Shown: piece by piece, positions 1-9,388 of the stretch
Layout of the letters: every line of letters begins with the position of its first letter
How positions within the stretch are numbered: position 1 is the first letter of the stretch
NCBI RefSeq assembly: GCF_963576615.1
Contig: NC_088714.1
Location: 5,580,001 to 5,644,000 of the forward strand
Origin: Watersipora subatra
Lineage: Eukaryota; Bryozoa; Gymnolaemata; Cheilostomatida; Watersiporidae
Reading direction: 5' to 3'
DNA length: 64,000 bases
Notes under the pieces: generated by a model
Told to the model about the DNA's origin: nothing
The model's input: the letters and a program-made list of their open reading frames with translations, nothing else
Databases searched by the model: none
Position numbers and translations under genes: made by a program

Positions 1-944
1 ATGGCTATGCCTTAAAAGCAGCAGGCCCCAGTCAAATGTTCGAATGAGACGCTGGGGTCAAGAAGAATGGGAAAAGCTGTGGCCACCATTGATGATGGCT
101 CGCTGTGGAACCCCACGCTGAATAACTGAGGAAACCACCCACATAACGATACTGGGAAAAAAGCCGCGACAACCAGATTGACGGAGTTGTTCCCTCCCTA
201 TCACTAAGCCCAGGTCGACCTCTCGACAAGCGCTAAAGAAACTGAGGGGGTCAGAAGAGGCACATGAACTTCTCCAAGTAGCCAAGCTTTCCATGGGGCA
301 AGCAGATAAGAAGCCGAGGAGAAAACAAAAAATAGAGGTAACCAGGAGATCCCGACGGGCCCAGGAGCCCCTTCTGCCTGCAAAAGCGTGGCCGTTAACG
401 ATTCCTCCTATGCCGACAAAGCGAGCACTTCTGAAAGAAAGGAAACAACTCCAGAAATAGAGGAGGAGAATGAGCAGCCTCTACAGCTATATGCTGAGGA
501 TACGACTTGTCAGAAGACTCTCACTCTGCCAGCCCTGAGCCTGATATAAAAGTGGAATATCGGCGGGTGGTATAGAGCCTGCTTTAAAAGCAGCGACCCC
601 TAGACCTGCCTTAAAGTGAGGGCAGAAGAACCGGCAAGGGTGGGCTATATTAGGCTACAGAAATGGACAGCTTGCCCGGCTACCCAGAAGACTTACCCCT
701 ATACTACAATGCCGCTCAACCAGACTATGGGCAAAAGACACAGACGACTCTACAGACAGTTGCTAGAAGATGCGGCCCAATGGAGAAAAGCCCAAAACGC
801 AACTAAGGATATACGCGATCACGACGAAACACTTAGTCCTGATGATAAACGACTATTGACTCTAGAACTAAACTACTTAGATCGTTGGAGCAAAGCTTCA
901 ACGAGCCATAATTGAAAGCTCCTCGGTACCTTCAATGAGGGGAG
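1..944 (+). other. Unrecognised coding-like remnant, possibly the 3' part of an LTR element
   Basis: This stretch is richer in G and C than the DNA to its right. It has short open stretches in several frames but no intact gene. From about 44 one frame reads like protein (RRWGQEEWEKLWPP), then hits stops. A second open stretch at about 310-548 is rich in Glu, Lys and Ser. The best-defined open frame is 616-915 (99 codons), with a basic segment KRHRRLYRQ and an acidic C-terminus. I recognise none of these. The block ends in the purine run GAGGGGAG at 937-944 followed by TG, as expected upstream of a 3' LTR, so decayed gag or tail sequence is my best guess. It could also be part of an unrelated transcript. 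Confidence 0.3.
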
Positions 945-1380
945 TGTGTGGTGGCCGTAGTGAGACAGACATTGCCCGCTAAATTTTAAGAAAAAATTAT
1001 ATTTTATTTTAGTAATCTTCTGTAGCAATAGTTGTATGTATATCTGTATTTAGTTGTTCGTTATCGCCTTCTTCGTGTATTACATAATGGCTTGTCACAA
1101 TTTATGTAATCATATCATTTTCCTTGTACATTAAATAATGCCTTACCACAACTTATGTAATCGCCATCACGAGTTTGACTGCACTAACTGATGCAATACT
1201 TGTTGCTGTCGTAGGCCAACCATATGAAAGGCTGGCACCTTTTCTGTGATGGCAGAGTAGCCCTTGGCTGTGGACAGTGCCAGTTATACCAAAATACACT
1301 ACAGCCCTCCACTCTCATGCGTGACTATTTTGGAGCCTGAAAAAGGGGAATTACCTAGCGTACCCTAAAAGACCGGGCAG
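945..1380 (+). repeat. Possible 3' LTR or LTR fragment
   Basis: A polypurine run at 937-944 is followed at 945 by TGTGTGGTGG, the layout of a polypurine tract and the start of a 3' LTR. The following 430 bases are AT-rich and non-coding. They contain two similar direct segments ending in TTATGTAATC (about 1081-1112 and 1130-1163). No partner LTR is in the window and I cannot place the right boundary, so the end given is approximate. Confidence 0.25.
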
Positions 1381-1566
1381 CATCTTTTACAATTAGTAAA
1401 ATGTTCCATTAATAAACCCAAGAGAGTGACAAATACAGATTTTTGCCAAGCTTAAGCGCACGAAACAGTCCCACAACACTGGTGTCCATATTACTATCTA
1501 TGTATTGCAGAGGTATTAGGTTTTTTGAGATATATTCGTACAATCTTCTGTAATTTATGCTACAAC

Positions 1567-1729
1567 TGTTATATTCTTTTAATCTTGACACCGGAAGTGC
1601 AAGTATGCGTACGCATCCATGTGCTAAAAGGCTAATTAGAATATGGCGTAATCTTATGAGTAGACTACGGAATAAAGTTGATTCATTGCAATCTAAAACA
1701 AAGCTGGTTGATAACTACATATTATTACA
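1567..1729 (+). repeat. 5' LTR of gypsy copy 1
   Basis: The LTR begins TGTTATATTC and ends ATTATTACA. It aligns with 6100-6269 over its whole length, with a few substitutions and a small indel (AGTTGATTC against AGTTAATAATTC). It is immediately followed by the primer-binding site. At about 163 bp it is short for a gypsy LTR. Confidence 0.9.
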
Positions 1730-1747
1730 TGGTGTCAAGTACCAGGA
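1730..1747 (+). promoter_or_regulatory. Primer-binding site of gypsy copy 1
   Basis: The sequence directly after the 5' LTR starts TGGTGTCAAG. The leading TGG pairs with the CCA end of a tRNA, and TGGTGTCA is compatible with a leucine tRNA 3' end. I could not test the rest of the match. Confidence 0.6.
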
Positions 1748-1874
1748 CCTTACGGCTGCAGATGTTTGCACCTACCTGGTCTCTGGGTGCAAGCAGCCCA
1801 CAATAAAATATAAGTACCGATTGTTCTGTCTATCATTGTTTCTGATACTTGGGAGTTGACATTCAATTCAAACA

Positions 1875-3206
1875 ATGGTTGATTCAGATTCACCAGAGGA
1901 GGAGGGTCAAGAAACGCCTGCAGTGGTTACCAGGCCTCCACCGTTGAGATTAAAAGTTGACAATCCGAAACCATTGGATTTTGTAAATGCGTCAACCCAA
2001 TGGACAGACTGGTTATAGCGGTTCACCAGATTTAGGAACGTTACAGGTCTTAGAGAGCAGCCTGAAGATGTACAGATAGATGCTTTACTGGTCATCATGG
2101 AACCAGAGAGTGAGGAAGTCCTTGCTCAATTGACTTTCACTGGAACACAGGGTGAAAATTATAAATGTGTGGTAGATACTTTTACTGCCTACTTTCAGCC
2201 GAGAAGAAATATTCTGAATTACAGAACGCATTTCTATAACAGAAAACAGCCTACTGATGAGACAGCTGAAGAGTATATCAGAAGTATACACAGTCTAGCA
2301 CTTAAATGTAAATTCAGTGAAGGACTCACACAAAATGACATGATAAAGGATAGGCCGCTGTCTGGTATGGCTGATTCGTTATTGAGTACTGAGTTGCAGC
2401 TCAATGAAGATGTGACGTTGGCTACCGTGACCTCCAAGATGAGAGCTAAAGAGACGAAACAGAAACAGATGACTGCTGAAGCTATGGTGGCTGCCATTAA
2501 AACTAACGAAACAGTGGTGACTGCTGTTAAAACCACATCAGCATTTGGAGCTGCCAGGAAACCGCCTAAAAGAACTATTCGTAATTGCAAATACTGTGGT
2601 GGCACACACAAACACCGCGCTTGCCCAGCGTTTGGCAAAGCCTGCAGCAAATGTTCCAAACTAAACCAATTTGAACGAATGTGTTGTCAAAACAGAACTG
2701 CTCAAGCTAATGAGATCACAGTTGCTTCGCCAGAGGGAAACTTCGAATACTACATCGCTTCCGTTCAGCACACTGTAGATACAATTAGTAGAAATGCTGA
2801 AACTGCGTATTATGTAGATGAGTTTTGTGTGGAGCCTAAACTTAATGTTTTACAAGTTGAAAATGAGTGGTTTCTAGATTTTGATGTTCTTGGTAATGTA
2901 ATAAATGCTAAAATATATACTAGAGCTCAAACCAATGTAATATCACGTGCTGAACTGAGTAGGGTGTCGCGAAAAGCTGTAATCAAACCCAGTAATTCAA
3001 AGTTGACTGCGTACTCGGGCCATGTTCTACCGGTTTTGGGTGTCAGTGACATTGAGGTGGCATACAGGGGTGAGCGGCCTTCACTCTCATATGATGTGCT
3101 GAGCGATGAAAAAAAGGCACATACACTCCTTGGTTTACCGTCTCTCAAAAGTATGGGTATTCTTAATGTCTCTGTGGTTGGCTGTGATAATAGTACAAAC
3201 TCCTGA
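1875..3206 (+). pseudogene. gag plus protease region of gypsy copy 1 (broken)
   Basis: The frame opens with ATG at 1875, meets an in-frame TAG at 2016-2018, and is then open from 2019 to a TGA at 3204. The N-terminal part is a retrotransposon capsid-like domain. A paired zinc knuckle follows at about 2587-2685. The first knuckle has C-x2-C-x3-H-x4-C (CKYCGGTHKHRAC), but in the second (CSKCSKLNQFERMC) the expected His is Gln. Downstream lies an aspartic-protease-like domain in which the catalytic D-T-G reads Y-T-R, while the later LLGLP block is kept. The loss of both the zinc ligand and the catalytic Asp shows the copy is decayed beyond its stop codons. Confidence 0.85.
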
Positions 3207-4683
3207 ACAGAAGGTAAGTGCCAGATTACGGATGAGTTCACCGACGTGTTCACAGGATTCGGTAAGTTAGAAACCACACATCACTCTCAAACCAGATGCT
3301 GAACCATTCACTTGTCCGCCCAGGTCAGTACCTCATGCCCTCAGGGATAAACTTAAGAGTGAACTTGAGCGTTTAAATTATTTGGGAATTATTACAGAGT
3401 GTACTGGACCAAGTGAGTGGTTAAATCAAATAGTTCCGGTTTTAAAACCCGATGGATCTTTGAGGATATGCCTAGATCCTCAGCAGTTAAATGTGGTTAC
3501 CATCAGAGAAAGGTTTACCTTACCTATCCTTACCTTAACTATCTGTGATATATATGCTAGGCTGCCAGGTTCTACTATATTTAGTACCTTGGAGGCACAA
3601 TCAGGTTTTCACCAAATTCCCATTGATGAAGAATCATCCAATCTGACCACTTTTCTCCCGCCTTTCGGTAGGTTTAGGTATTTGCGATTGCCCTTTGGAC
3701 TGACATCTGCACCTGAGTTTGTCCACAAAACTATGGTAGATTTGGTAGGGGATATACCCAGAATAGAGATATACATCGATGATGTGCTAATTCATGCCAA
3801 CTCGCAATCCGAACATGACCTAAAGCTAAAGCAAGTGTTACATAGATTCAGGGAAGCAGGGCTTAAGTTGAATGCAAAAAAATGCCATATCAATCAAGTC
3901 TGTCAAATTTCTTGGTCGCATACTCTCAGGTAATAGATTGGCCCCCTCACCAGACAAGGTGCTAACTGTGCGAAATGCTTTGACTCCGTCAAACAAATCA
4001 GAGGTGCGCTCTTTCCTAGGCATGATAACTTATCTTGCCAAGTATTGCCAAAACTTGTCCCACCATACCAAACCATTACGTGATCTGTTGCGGGATAATG
4101 TTGAGTTTTGTTGGGAACCTGTACATGATAGAGCGTTGCAAACTGTCAACGATTTGATCACAAATGTGCCTATATTAGCTTTGTTTGATCTTACTAAAAA
4201 AGTTGTGGTTAACGTAGACGCTAGTTCTCACAGCCTCGGAGCAGTTTTGTTACAAGATGGTAAAGCTGTTGAATTTGCAGCTCAGTCATTAACCACTACG
4301 CAGTGCTTGTATGCTCAAGTTGAGAAAGAAATGCTTGCAGTTCAGTTTGGTCTAAAGCGGTTTCACCAATAGGTGTATGGTCAAGATGTAAAAGAGGAGT
4401 CTGATCATCAACCATTAGTGCGTATATGTAAGAAAGCATTAAATGACTTGGCCCCCAGATTGCAGAGAATGCGCATGCAAATACAACACTATAGCTATGA
4501 AGTAGTGCATGTGCCAGGCAAATATATGTATGTTTCTGAATATCTCTCAAGGTCATGTAGAGCAAAAACCTATGAGGTAGATTTGGGTATTGACGACCCC
4601 ATGTCACAGATATGTGCAATTCGTGTTAGAAGCAACACAGGCATGAGTGAATATCAAGAGGCTACCAGTAATGATGCACCCCC
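3207..4683 (+). pseudogene. Reverse transcriptase and RNase H of gypsy copy 1 (broken)
   Basis: The frame continues from gag-pro through TGA 3204, shifts near 3277, and then reads through RT. Motifs include LKPDGSLRICLDP, LPFGLTSAPE and the catalytic YIDDV at about 3772. A second frameshift near 3905 leads into the RT connection (FLGRILSGN) and RNase H (VVNVDASSHSLGAVL, with the catalytic Asp, and EKEMLAV). A TAG at 4370-4372 interrupts RNase H shortly before the SDHQPL block. The segment ends at a one-base expansion of a C run at 4679-4683. The enzyme would copy element RNA into cDNA, but this copy is inactive. Confidence 0.88.
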
Positions 4684-6028
4684 TTCAGGTAGTACTTAAG
4701 TATGTTTTATCTGGGTGGCCAAGGCAAAGGAGGCTTTGTCACGCTCTTGCTAAACCTTATTGGGGGTTTCGAAATGATATCACTGAATTTAACGGCTTGT
4801 TGTTTTACGGAGACAGAGTTATAGTGCCACATCTGAAACAGTCACACGTAGTTGAGCAGTTACATGAAAGCCATCAAGGTATTACTCGAACTCAGCAAAG
4901 AGCAAGAAATTCAGTATTCTGGCCAGGCATGAATCATAGAATAGAAGACAAAATTAGCTTGTGTGATATTTGTAAGGCTCATGACAATGCACAGGCGAAT
5001 GCCCCACTTACAACCAGTGAAATACCAGATTACCCTTGGCAAATTCTAGGTAGTGATCTGTTTCAGTTTGAAGGGCAACACTACTTGTTGAACGTCGATT
5101 ACTTCTCTAAATGGGTGAACGTCACTGTGCTCGGTGACTTGTCAAGTAGACCTCTGATTAATGAGCTTAAAAAGCAGATAGCAGACTTTGGGTGTCCAAC
5201 TGTAATTAGATCAGATAATGGGCCGCAATACTTAGCCAAAGAATTTGCTAGACAGTATGATATTAGACATGTTACTTCCTCACCAGGGTATGCACACTCC
5301 AACGGTCAGGTTGAGCGTTCTGTACAGACAGTGAAACGTCTGCTACAGAAGGCATCAGAAGATGGTAAATGTTTTTGGAAAGCATTACAAATGTTCAGAA
5401 ATACTCCACTAGATGCTAACTTGCCATCGCCAGCTCAACTTCTCCACGGTCGCACTTTATATGATGGCATCCCAGTGCAACAGCATTGCTTATTTCCTAG
5501 AGCTTACAATAGGTCAGGGTTAGGGAAAAATTAGTCAATAGGCAAGTTGTTATGAAAGAAAACCATGATGTCAAAACGACTTCCGAGAGAAAAGTTCTGG
5601 TAAATGGTCAAAATGTGCGATTTAGAACTCAGCAAGGTAGGTGGGAAAAGGCTGTAGTGCAAGGTCACCATGGTAGTAGTCGGTCATACAGTATCAAGAC
5701 TCTTGCATATGGTGTGGTAATTAGAAGGAATAGACAGCACCTAAGGGCTGATAATACTCTATCAGAGCCTTCTGATAGGTGACTCGCGGTAAGTAGTAAT
5801 GGAGCAAGCCATGGCACAAAGACCCAACCGGTACAGGTGCCAACATCAAATGTAGTTTCGGGCTCAGTGAATGAACCTGTGAGTGCTTCTCCCTCACTGT
5901 CACCTCCTCCGGCACCATGTATCAATCCAATTTTTGAGCAGACAACGGGTGCACAGTCCGAAACTAAGAGAACTCGATCTGGAAGAGCTATTGTGCGCCT
6001 TATTCGCTTCAGGGATGATTACCAATAA
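4684..6028 (+). pseudogene. Integrase and C-terminal tail of gypsy copy 1 (broken)
   Basis: The integrase has an N-terminal zinc finger (H-ESHQG then C-DIC) and a DDE core: Asp in LNVDYFSKW, Asp in RSDNGPQYLAKEF and Glu in SNGQVERSV. The reading frame shifts near 5526 in an A run and continues through a small basic C-terminal domain (RRNRQHLRAD). It hits TGA at 5780-5782, then stays open to 6028 as a Ser/Pro-rich tail ending TRSGRAIVR and RFRDDYQ, a common gypsy pol ending. Integrase would insert the cDNA into the genome. This one is disabled. Confidence 0.88.
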
Positions 6029-6090
6029 TTCTTTTTTTTACTGTCCAGCTTGGTTAGCTGAGTTTCTTTTGCATTGTTTCGTTTTGTCAG

Positions 6091-6099
6091 AAAAGGAGA
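6091..6099 (+). promoter_or_regulatory. Polypurine tract of gypsy copy 1
   Basis: AAAAGGAGA lies directly against the TG that opens the 3' LTR, the position and composition expected of the plus-strand primer. Confidence 0.75.
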
Positions 6100-6269
6100 T
6101 GTTAGGTATATTCGTTTAATCTTGAGACCAGAAGTGCAGGTATGCGTACGCATCCATGTGCTAGAAGGCTAATTAGAATATGGCGTAATCTTATGAGTAG
6201 ACTACGGAATAAAGTTAATAATTCATTGCAATCTAAAACAAAACTGATTGATAACTACATATTATTACA
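6100..6269 (+). repeat. 3' LTR of gypsy copy 1
   Basis: The LTR begins TGTTAGGTATATTCG and ends ATTATTACA. It matches the 5' LTR from 1567 and is followed by CAAC, the second copy of the target duplication. Confidence 0.9.
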
Positions 6270-6846
6270 CAACAGGCGGTTCCCTATCTTTCTTCATATG
6301 CAAAATGCCGTAGAGCTCCATGTACATTTGTCTTCAGTGAGCAATTCCTACTCTAAGCTTTTTAGATCGGTATTAATTTTGGACAAGTACTAATCTCTTT
6401 CCCTTGAGAGGGTTGACATGAATAATGACACTGTCGAATTAGATGGGCCATTTTAAAGACATTGGCTTGCCCTGAATCGTACTTTGACATACTGCACACA
6501 CCCTGGCGCTACTTGTAAATTGAGCATCATACAAGCTGCCTATAATCAAGTATGTAGCTTTCAATCATTGCATAATTTGTGCCAATATTAAAAAAAACAT
6601 TTTGTAGCATACTAACGTGATAGCAACGAACACAATAACATTGACTAACGCGACTCTAAAGCTTCTGTACAACAATTTACGGGTTGATTGGTACTAGGAA
6701 ACATCACTAACTATAAACTAATGACTGTAGCATTTGATATTTCCCACTGTTAAAACATAACTATATTGTTATACTAATAGCAATAACAAATTACTATAAT
6801 ATAGATAATCATGTTATTAGCGATAGACAATTGACAATAAACGTAG
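6270..6846. other. Spacer between the two gypsy elements
   Basis: This is about 580 bases of AT-rich DNA with no gene that I can support. Its first four bases are the target duplication of copy 1 and its last four (GTAG) are the target duplication of copy 2. Confidence 0.7.
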
Positions 6847-7411
6847 TGTGATGGATTTACTGAGCTGAGCTGCTTTAATTACTAAAAGCATTCAGCTATT
6901 CTCAGATTAGCCCTATAACTTAAAAGCCAGCTTGCGTGGAAAGCCCGTTGATTAACACTCAGCCCTGGCTATATAAGCAAAGGTGCATCAGTGTTAAGAC
7001 AGGGAACAAAGAGCACAGAGCTAGCGATACAGACTACGAACGACAGAACTAAAGACTGAGAGTTACGTTCTTAATCTGCATTAAAAACAGTGCGGTAACA
7101 TTAACCTACCTTTGTGCAGCTTTGTATATTTTTGGTAACACATATATTGATTAACATTCTTACATTTACAAGTGTAACGGTTTTGAGTATTTATTATTTG
7201 TAACTCATTTCAGCATTACGCTTGATTGTAGTGAATTGTATTTAATTGTTCTATCTTTTCATGTTTATAGAGCTTGTGTGAATAAAAGCCATTATTCACC
7301 AGACACTTTGCAACCACTAGTTGTGCATGAGAGCTATTACTCATTCCGTGTAAGACGACTTGTACGCAGAACCCACTTGCAAGTGGCTAGTCAGCGCTGA
7401 CTTTCACAACA
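6847..7411 (+). repeat. 5' LTR of gypsy copy 2
   Basis: The LTR starts TGTGATGGATTTAC and ends TTCACAACA. It contains TATATAAGC near 6970, a plausible TATA box, and GTGAATAAAAGCC near 7277, a plausible polyadenylation signal. This gives a normal U3-R-U5 layout. It aligns base for base with 15897-16458 apart from scattered changes. Confidence 0.9.
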
Positions 7412-7435
7412 TTAGTGGCAGCAGTGGAATATCTG
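7412..7435 (+). promoter_or_regulatory. Primer-binding region of gypsy copy 2
   Basis: After the LTR end the sequence reads TTAG then TGGCAGCAGTGG. The TGG lies four bases into the internal region, as is common for tRNA-primed elements. I did not identify the tRNA. Confidence 0.5.
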
Positions 7436-7507
7436 TAATCCTGTTGCTACAGAAAGTTTAGCTGTACGCACAACTTAGTAATTGTTAAACAGCTCTCCGG
7501 AAAAAAG

Positions 7508-8758
7508 ATGGCTCAAGGCGGAGACTCCAGAGTGTCTACTAATCCATTTCTGCCAATCAGTAACCCATTCTTGGACGCGACTAATCCATTTACTGATACT
7601 GATGAGAAACAGCCAAGGCAAGTCATGCACTCTGATACATCAGTACACATTGATGGGGCAGCCTTCATTGACGATATGTACCGGAAATATGTGTTGGAAC
7701 TGCAGGACACACAGGCTGCCAGCAGTTGCATATCTTCTTCAGCAGCAGAAGGACTCCATAATTTGGCACATTTTACTGTCTCCACTCCCCGACCAACAGA
7801 GCAGCTGCAGTCAACCAGGTTAGTCAAGCCTACTTCAGAGAAGGGTGATAGTTGTTGGTCTACCCAGGAGTTGTGGCGCACACTCAAAAGACAACTAGAC
7901 CAAGTCTGTAATAAGAAGACTGAGGTTTCAAACTCTACACTCAGTGGTCGAGTGGATATCAGGTTATCACACTTTGATGGGCATGGAGATGTAAACTTAT
8001 TTATACAACAATTTACTGAAATTTGTGACGTACACCGATGGGATGACCGAGTCGCACTAATACAACTAAGATCCTGCTTAGAGCAAACAGCCAAAGATTG
8101 TGGAGGAGCTGAAACGGTTGTTGAAGTAAATAGGAAGATGCTACAGATGTTCGGACTGTCTGCGTCTGAAGCAAGATAACAGCTGCACTATTTACACCGA
8201 CGAGTAGGAGAAGATTACCTATCATTGGGTAACAGAGTAGAGAGACTGTCAAAGTTAGCCTATGGTGGTCTTGGGTGTGCTGTCGAGAATAAGATGGCCT
8301 TAGAACACTTCCAGCGAGCCGTTAATGACCCTGCACTTTGGCGGCACCTGCTGCTGGTCAGGGCTTCAAATCTGGAGGAAGCCATTACCGCAGCAAAACA
8401 TTATGAAATAGCTGGGCATCAACCAGTACAACCCTCAAGAACTAGAAATCCTCCAAGAGTTACCCAAATAGATAATCCAAGCGGTACTAGTGGCAAAGCT
8501 GCAGAAGGCGACTCTGAAACGGATCTGGCTGAGGCTCTATTCTCCATGTCATTAGAACTGGAAAAACAGACAAAGCTGATGAAAGATCAGTCTGCCCGGA
8601 TTGCTGCTCTAGAGCAAAGAAGTGTTGACACAACCAATGTCAAGTCTCATAGAGCCAGACGTTGCTTCATATATGGAGACTCTTCCCATCTGATGCGGAG
8701 TTGTACAGTACGGAAGAAAAGACCACCACCATCCACAAACACTAATCAGGAAAACTAG
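7508..8758 (+). pseudogene. gag of gypsy copy 2 (one stop codon)
   Basis: The frame opens at ATG 7508 with MAQGGDSRVS and three repeats of an N-P-F motif (STNPF, ISNPF, ATNPF). It runs through a capsid-like domain (RLSHFDGHGDVNLFIQQF), meets TAA at 8177-8179 and continues in the same frame to 8758. Near the C-terminus is a coiled-coil-like stretch and a single zinc knuckle, CFIYGDSSHLMRSC. Its second Cys has become Tyr, so the zinc site is broken. Gag would build the particle that houses reverse transcription. The protease that follows is in a different frame. Confidence 0.85.
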
Positions 8759-8799
8759 CAAGATTCACTCCTAAGATTACGAGTAAAGTAGGTAGACCG

Positions 8800-9388
8800 G
8801 TGTCAGATACCCGTTACGGAAAGCCAAATAAGCAGGGCAGGAGAAAAACAAGGGTGAGCCAAGCAGACAGTCCTGGTGAGTTGTCACAATTAAAACCAAT
8901 CATTAGGAAACCTGATTTGCTTCCCTTGCCTCTTCATTGCTCTGGAGATGCTGCGAACCCTCCGGTAGGTCAATCTAACTGCTGTACTAGGGTTGATGCA
9001 GAGCATTCTTGTATAAATTTTGCAGCCACTGCTTCTGCACCCTATATTCTAGGAAAAGTTGAGGGCTGTTCAGAATACTATTTAGTAGACAGTGGATGTA
9101 CCCTCAACTTGCTGGCAAGGAGAATGTTTGATAGGCTGCCACAGAAGTTTCTTGGTGGATTGCTGGCATTTGAACACACTACAGGCACTCTGGCAGATGG
9201 ATCTGGTTTGAAATTTCAAGGACAGATAAAATTAGCTGGCAGATTAAGGTCAGAACCAATCGAATTAGACTTTGTTGTTGCAGATATTGAGCCAGATGCT
9301 ATACTTGGAATGCCCTTTTTAGTAAGCCATAATTGCTTAGTTAGTTATTTAGACTTTACTGTTGTGATGAATGGTAAACGCCTTAGAT
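8800..9388 (+). pseudogene. Protease of gypsy copy 2, cut by the hAT insertion
   Basis: This is an aspartic protease domain with the catalytic triplet D-S-G in YLVDSGCTLNLL at about 9082 and the second conserved block ILGMPFLV at about 9303. The native frame runs to 9388, where the hAT element begins; codons after that come from the transposon. The frame resumes at 11896 without a shift if the transposon and one copy of its 8-bp duplication are removed. The N-terminal linker is basic (NKQGRRKTR). Confidence 0.85.

Larger units (their letters stand above)
1567..6269 (+). mobile_element. Ty3/gypsy LTR retrotransposon copy 1, degenerate full-length
   Basis: The element is bounded by 163- and 170-bp LTRs starting with TG and ending with CA, and is flanked by the 4-bp duplication CAAC (1563-1566 and 6270-6273). 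The internal order is gag, protease, reverse transcriptase, RNase H, integrase, which is the Ty3/gypsy order. Motifs include a gag zinc knuckle, YIDD in RT, an H-H-C-C finger and D-D-E core in integrase, and a Ser/Pro-rich integrase tail. By general resemblance it belongs with Mag/K02A2.6-like gypsy elements. The coding region is one long reading frame broken by at least four stops (TAG 2016, TGA 3204, TAG 4370, TGA 5780) and four frameshifts (near 3277, 3905, 4680 and 5526). It cannot make a functional polyprotein. Confidence 0.93.

Noticed and set aside
7513-8094. 193-codon minus-strand frame
   Set aside because: It is the antisense shadow of gypsy copy 2 gag.
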